NCBI GenBank assembly: GCA_022497155.1
Contig: MU385738.1
Coordinates: forward strand, 186,001-250,000
Reading direction: 5' to 3'
DNA from: Whalleya microplaca
Taxonomy: Eukaryota > Ascomycota > Sordariomycetes > Xylariales > Xylariaceae
DNA: 64,000 bases
The position numbers and the translations under genes are program-made. A model generated the notes under the pieces. The model had not been told where the DNA came from, made no database searches, and saw nothing but the letters and a program-made list of their open reading frames with translations. The stretch's first letter is position 1, and every line of letters begins with the position of its first letter. Shown piece by piece: positions 58,837 to 64,000 of this stretch.

Positions 58837-59774
58837 TCTAGATAGTTGGGAATCGCCTCTCCACACCGGGGCACCATCCTTTAAGGCGGAGAGCGCTCGT
58901 GCTTGTGACACACAGGCGCGGTACCTATCTGCCTAAGTAGCGGAAGTACCGGCAACATAGTTAAATTAATAAGATAGCCTCTCCTCTGTGTCCACGAGAC
59001 TGGTAGGCTGGTCCTGCATCCATCCCCTCAACCCCAACATCATAGCCCCAAAACTATCTAGACCCCACATTGTGATCGATGCCCTATTAGTTCACTTACA
59101 ATGAAGATATTAGCAATAGAAATCGTGGCTAGACTCAGGTATTTACATATATGAAGTATTAGCTCAAGGCTTCTGGTTTATTTTCTCGGACCAAAGGAAT
59201 TGATACTTTTCTCGGGCCGAGCCGTCGTTACATGGAGCAGGAGCCTCTACCGAGTATACGGCCTACCGGAAGCTTGTTATTTTCATGAATTACGCTGCAA
59301 TGCCTCATATTTGCGAAATGAAATTGTTAAAGCTGCCTGTTCCAATATCATATCAAGTCAAGTAGCAGGTGAGGCGATTCGTAATGATCTTCTTGCTGCC
59401 GTTTTCCAAATCCCATCCCGTAGTCCGTACAGTACCTGTATATTCAGGGGTTTGCTGCTCCGAATCGTCTGTTCGCGACGGTGGCACCACCAGCTAGGAT
59501 ATGGGGATCGGAGGGTCTCGGCGTTTTCCAGGATCCACCTGGGGGAGCTTAAAGTCTACGACCTTCGTCATAACTCTGGGGATTTTTATGAGGCCCTTTT
59601 TCCAATTGACTTTTTTCTTCTTTCCTATATCGTTCAACTTTCTTTCATTTGTAACACGGGCGGTGTTCATCGCGTGTACCATAGAATTGCTATCTTGCCA
59701 TCGTCCATCTCCCCTCTGTTACCCTCCTCTACCGATTCCCCCAGTCGACACGATCCCTGTGAAACAGTGACATC
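58837..59774. other. Intergenic region, promoter of ACH1
   Basis: A 196-codon ORF (59200-59790) overlapping the ACH1 start is probably chance. CT-rich and poly-T stretches just before 59775 suit a fungal leader. A CTCGG-N-CCGAG inverted repeat is listed separately. Confidence 0.5.
59211..59221. promoter_or_regulatory. CTCGG-N-CCGAG inverted repeat upstream of ACH1
   Basis: CTCGGGCCGAG is a perfect 5-bp inverted repeat with one spacer base, 550 bp before the ATG, with another CTCGG 26 bp upstream. CGG/CCG half-sites are typical of Zn2Cys6 regulators; FarA/FarB sites (CCTCGG) of acetyl-CoA genes are similar but not identical. Confidence 0.3.
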
Positions 59775-61546
59775 ATGGCATCGCCAGTAGCATCCGCCGC
59801 TCTCAAGGCGCGCATTCGCCGGCCGTCGATGTTGAAGAAGCTGTGTCGCCCGCAGGACCTGCTTCACCACTTCCCAAATGGCGCATACATTGGATGGTCG
59901 GGTTTCACGGGTGTTGGGTACCCCAAGTACGTAATTGGACGCGCTCTGTGTGCGCGCTAGCTCAGTAGTCTAATGCTTCAATTTCAGGAAGATGCCCACA
60001 TTCTTGGCGGACCATGTCGAACAGAACAACCTGCAAGGCCAGCTAAAATACACTCTTTTTGTTGGTGCTTCATCAGGAGCCGAGACGGAAAACCGATGGG
60101 CTGGACTGGATATGATCGAGAGGCGCAGTCCTCACCAGGTCGGAAAAGCCATCGCGAAGGGTATTAATGAGGGGAGAATCAAGTTTTTTGACAAGCACTT
60201 GTCCATGTTCCCTGTCGATCTAGTCTACGTAAGTGAACGTGACGAAGCCGGCCACGTTCGAGTGTGCATGCGTTGTCGATATCGCGTTGAGGCTAACAGC
60301 ACTAGGGATTTTACACCAAGGACCGGCCGAACAACAACATAGATGTCGCAGTCGTAGAGGCAACAGATATCAAGGAAGATGGAAGCATTGTTCCCGGCGC
60401 TTCTGTTGGCGCAACACCTGAACTCATACAAATGGCCGATAAAGTAAGATTGTAGTCTGCTTCGAACTAGGACTCGGGAACTAACACAGCCTAAAGGTTA
60501 TCATCGAAGTTAACACCTCGTTACCAAGCTTCGAAGGTCTTCACGATATCACGATGACGGACTTACCACCCCACCGAAAGCCGTACTTGATTATGGCCCC
60601 CGAGGACCGTGTTGGATCGACGTCTATCCCTATCGACCCGGAAAAGGTTGTTGGTGTACTCGAGTCTGACTACCAAGATCAAACATTACCGAACACGCCC
60701 GCAGACGAGAGCTCGCGCGCTATCGCTAACCACTTGATTGAGTTCTTTGAGCACGAAGTAAAGTTTGGCCGTATGCCCAAATCGCTGCTGCCCATCCAAT
60801 CCGGCATCGGCAACATCGCTAACGCGGTTATTGGTGGCTTGAGCGAGTCCAACTTCTACAACCTGAAGGTTTGGACCGAGGTCATCCAGGACACCTTCCT
60901 TGACCTGTTTGACTCTGGCCGCCTCGACTTCGCGACCGCCACCTCGGTTCGCTTCTCGCCCGAGGGTTTCAAGCGCTTCTACGACAACTGGGAGCAGTAC
61001 CACAACAAGCTGCTACTGCGCTCGCAGTCGGTGTCGAACTCTCCCGAGATTATTCGTCGCCTAGGCGTCATTGGCATGAACACGCCAGTTGAGGTCGACA
61101 TCTACGCACACGCAAACAGCACCAACGTCATGGGCAGTCGCATGCTCAACGGCCTAGGTGGCTCGGCTGATTTCCTCCGCTCCTCTAAGTACAGTATCAT
61201 GCACACGCCGTCGACGCGTCCATCCAAGACGGACCCGCTTGGTGTCAGCTGCATCGTGCCCATGGCCACACACGTAGACCAGACCGAGCACGACTTAGAT
61301 GTCGTCGTTACTGAGACCGGTCTGGCCGACGTCCGAGGCCTGAGCCCCCGTGAGCGCGCCAGGGTCATCATCGACAAGTGCTCGCACGAGGAGTACCGCC
61401 CGATCCTGAAGGGGTACTTCGAGAAGGCCGAGTACGAGTGCTTGAAGAAGGGTATGGGCCACGAGCCGCACCTGCTGTTCAACAGCTTCGATATGCACAA
61501 GGCACTAGTGGAGGAGGGCAGCATGCGTAAGATTAAGGGGTGGTAA
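59775..61546 (+). CDS. ACH1: Acetyl-CoA hydrolase / succinyl-CoA:acetate CoA-transferase
   Basis: Exons 59775-59926, 59988-60228, 60306-60443 and 60497-61546 give 526 residues, the normal family size. Recognised segments: [17 protein letters not shown] near the N-terminus, [128 protein letters not shown] and [17 protein letters not shown]. The enzyme moves CoA between succinyl-CoA and acetate in mitochondria and is needed on acetate or propionate in other fungi. Introns are 60-77 bp with standard GTAAG or GTACG donors. Identification is firm. Confidence 0.97.
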
Positions 61547-62147
61547 AGCCTTGCGCTAGGGCATCATGAAAACTTTTGGAAAGCGGGACGGGACGGCCTC
61601 TCGCTAGTATTCACATAGTTTGGATGGATATATATGGAATGTACATAGGCATTGAGCTAAACTAGAGCTTACAACCACTGGTGTGTCCTTCTGATGTTTT
61701 GGATAGGTCTGAGAGCAAAGTTGCCAATCAAGGTTTGGCCAGCGAACTTGGAAGGGACAGAGCTGAGGTCTAATAAATCGAAATTGAAACCAAACCCCCT
61801 TCCAGTTGAGTTGCTACGTCTTAGCAAAAGTCAATTTGAACACCAAGTTGAGCAGGGCCATTCACCATGAATTCCAGCACTATATAAATCACCTCTTCCA
61901 TCCTCTCATTGCTCTCTCATCACTCTTCATCAACCAAGCTACCAGCCTATCAACCTACATATCATTCCAAACAATCCAAATATCTTAACAACCGAGATAA
62001 CCTATTACTACACCTACTGTAGCATTTGTTAAAAAAAAAAGGCATCATGATGATCTGCCATCGTGAAGCTGGGGACAGCCACTGTAAGGTCGGCCGCCCT
62101 GTATGTTATGACCACAAGACACAGGCTTCAGAGTACGTGGATCAGAA
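61547..62147. other. Promoter and leader of the tail-anchored protein gene
   Basis: TATATAA at 61881-61887, then a CT-rich and A/C-rich leader typical of strong fungal promoters. The first ATG pair is at 62047 after an A-run. Reading from it through GTAAGG or GTATGT donors does not match the phase needed by the downstream exon. Confidence 0.4.
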
Positions 62148-62300
62148 TCTCCTCCCTCTCCTCTGTCTCTTCTGTCTCCTTCGTCTCCTCTGTCTCCTTC
62201 GTCTCCTGTCTCCTCTGTCTCCTTCGTCTCCTGTCTCCTCTGTCTCCTTCGTCTCCTGTCTCCTCTGTCTCCTCTGTCTCCTCTGTCTTCTCTGTCTCCT
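62148..62300 (+). repeat. CT-rich minisatellite (TGTCTCCT-type units)
   Basis: About 150 bp of nearly pure pyrimidine on the plus strand. Two exact tandem copies of CTGTCTCCTTCGTCTCCTG plus TCTCCT (25 bp) are visible, flanked by shorter CTGTCTC-CT variants. It probably lies in an intron or leader of the downstream gene. Confidence 0.85.
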
Positions 62301-62415
62301 AGTCTGAGGAGCAATATCTGCCTATGGAAGTGAATACCAGAATCGAACCTGGCACTGTCTAACATACAAAGCCCTAAATCAGCTGAAAACAGCATTTATT
62401 GACTTAATTGTATAG

Positions 62416-62968
62416 TAAGGACGAAGACACCGAAGTCCCACCCCCTCCGGCTCAGAGCGCCAGTCCCAACAAGGACAAGAGCGAGCAGCCACCACGCCTC
62501 CCATCAATCACGGAGGACGACGAGCCACCTAGTCCCACAGAAGGGCCTTCGCTCTCCAGGGAGTGGAGCCGAGGGCGTTCGCCTCCCCCTACGCCTGTCA
62601 TATTACCCATCTGTGACAGGGAGGAGGCCCTTGCGATAGCCCGGTCGATCTCGCCCCTATACGACACGTCGGACGAGGAAGCGGGGCGATATCTGCCGCC
62701 TCCGATGCTCCCGTACACGGGAAACGAGGTGGCCGGCTATCTGCCGCCCGAGGCGTTTCCCTCGCCCGCCTGCTTGGCCGAGGGAAACGAGCGACAGGGC
62801 CGCAGGAGGTTCACCGGCTTCGGTATCTTTTGCTATTCGCAGCGTGAAGATGCCGGTAAAGATCGCTGGATCAAGGGTGGCCAACTGTGGAAGCTTGGGG
62901 TTGGGGTCGTCGTGTTTGCTGTGGTCAGCTTTGTCGTTGCGATCGTTGTTTGGCATAAAACCCGGTAG
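62416..62968 (+). CDS. Tail-anchored membrane protein (main exon; 5' exon unresolved)
   Basis: An open frame of 183 codons preceded by a TTGTATAG acceptor at 62415. It has no internal ATG near its start, so a short upstream exon must supply it. The protein is Pro/Ser/Glu-rich (VPPPPAQSASPNKDKSEQPP; SPPPTPVILPICDREEAL), then has FTGFGIFCYSQRED. It ends with a single helix, LWKLGVGVVVFAVVSFVVAI, plus VVWHKTR and the stop. A C-terminal helix a few residues from the end is the signature of a tail anchor. I do not recognise the family. Confidence 0.6.
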
Positions 62969-64000
62969 ATAGGGGCATTGTCAAGATCGTTGAAAGCTGA
63001 AGCGCATAGCGATGGGGAAAATGGTATCTTCGGTTGTTCGGAACTTGTACACAAATCCTGTCATACTTGCATTGGCTATTTCGCCTCCTCACACCCAGCG
63101 GGCGTTGCGCTTTAATTAGAAAGATACCCCAGTAATATAAAAATCCCGATGTACATCCGCTGCCACCTTCAATAACACTGGATCAATGTAATTATGTTAA
63201 GGAGATGTCCTGTCGTTTTACACATGTTACAATGCGCACATGCCAAGAAACCTAGACAAAACCGGGGGACTGGCTTGACCAAAGCCCCTATTCAGTACAT
63301 AAGTACCATGTACGTTAGCTTTTCAGAGTAGGCTCAGAAAGGTTGTAGGCTAATAAGCATTAAAGATGCGTATAAGGGGAGGGAGGAACACGTTGCACAG
63401 TGCTTCAGGCTTCGTGTACAAGTAAAGTGGTTAAAAAGTCTATATTCCTGTAGAACGAAGCTATCTTCGTGTGTGCGTGGTGTGTGGGTGTGTAAAAAGA
63501 AGGTGAGCTCCACTAAAGGAGGTGTGAGGGAGGCTTCAAATCCCTTGGGACTTGGGTAGAACATGGCCTACAGGGTCAGGTGACCTGATAGTGTGCCTGC
63601 CCCTGACGGATGAGCTAACGCATTGAATCATTTGAGATAGTTACTCGTGAAGAAAGTTGCGTTTTGAAAGGACCCTGTAGCACACTACATTGTAGGTAAA
63701 TCAGCTTGATCATACGATAAGATGAACTGTAGTCAAAATTGGCAGCTTGAGGGTGATACTAAGGTGTACAAACACACGTTTCCCCAAAGCGGGAACCCGT
63801 CCATCGGATATTTTCCTCGTGACACAAACTCCCGAGTATTCATACGAAGCCCGATGGCATCTAGGCCTGTTTAATGGTTCCGAGGGCGTCTCCGGGCTTC
63901 GAAATTGACAAGCTTTAGTCGTATGTTCCCTGACTCATACCCACAAGTGACATGAATATGGAAGTAGGCAAATAAGACACATGAAAATAGCTACGGATAA
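62969..64000. other. Right-end intergenic region
   Basis: No gene was recognised. It contains a single MITE end (63065-63136) and a GT-rich run near 63,470-63,495. Confidence 0.45.
63065..63136 (+). mobile_element. Solo end of the 50.5-kb MITE family
   Basis: It reads GCATTGGCTATTTCGCCTCC, then TCACACCCAGCGGGCGTTGC and GCTTTAATTAGA. It matches the left TIR at 50482-50558 with several changes. No opposite end was found before base 64000 or to the left, so it is truncated or the partner is outside the window. Confidence 0.65.

Noticed and set aside
59200..59790. 196-codon ORF upstream of ACH1
   Set aside because: It overlaps the ACH1 start and promoter, has no recognisable domain and a composition not typical of protein.
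62330..62400. tRNA-like T-loop (GGTTCGATTC on the minus strand) near the CT minisatellite
   Set aside because: No matching acceptor, D-arm or anticodon stem could be drawn around it.

Overview
The window is nuclear DNA of a filamentous ascomycete (Pezizomycotina, most likely Sordariomycetes). The evidence is short 50-75 bp introns with GTAAGT-type donors and CTAAC/CTGAC branch points, a class II hydrophobin, a NACHT/TPR STAND receptor, DUF3433 and NmrA-like proteins, and AT-rich relic repeats that look RIP-mutated. Gene models were built by hand from frame continuity, splice consensus and recalled protein families; nothing was computed.

Layout. 1-6.4 kb: a very large NACHT STAND protein on the minus strand, with its 3' end beyond the left edge. 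6.4-25 kb: a gene-poor compartment with degraded repeats, a 733-bp Mutator-like non-autonomous transposon with a 9-bp target duplication, a palindromic repeat, and only two good genes (a class II hydrophobin and an MFS transporter), then a tiny secreted peptide at its right edge. 26-30 kb: housekeeping genes (an Ala/Gly-rich coiled-coil protein, ribosomal protein uS12/RPS23, COQ2). 31-39 kb: two chromatin- or DNA-binding type proteins, a JmjC/4CXXC/AT-hook protein and a protein with tandem Zn2Cys6-like clusters. 40-48 kb: a small membrane protein with a splice-phase problem, a giant DUF3433 mucin-like membrane protein and an NmrA-like reductase. 50.5-51 kb: an AT-rich MITE. 51.3-54.6 kb: a GPI-anchored protein with three Cys/His repeats, next to a ZIP metal transporter. 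55-63 kb: an F-box/DUF7730-like protein, a DUF1992 mitochondrial protein, acetyl-CoA hydrolase ACH1, and a tail-anchored protein preceded by a CT minisatellite.

The most interesting observation is the GPI protein/ZIP pair. The GPI protein carries three C-x8-C His-rich modules and the extracellular N-terminus of the ZIP carries three more. In every module that is split by an intron (all three of the ZIP, the first of the GPI protein) the intron is in phase 2 and falls in the eighth residue of the ten-residue module. This suggests the two proteins share a duplicated metal-binding exon module and form a surface metal-capture and uptake system, probably for zinc.
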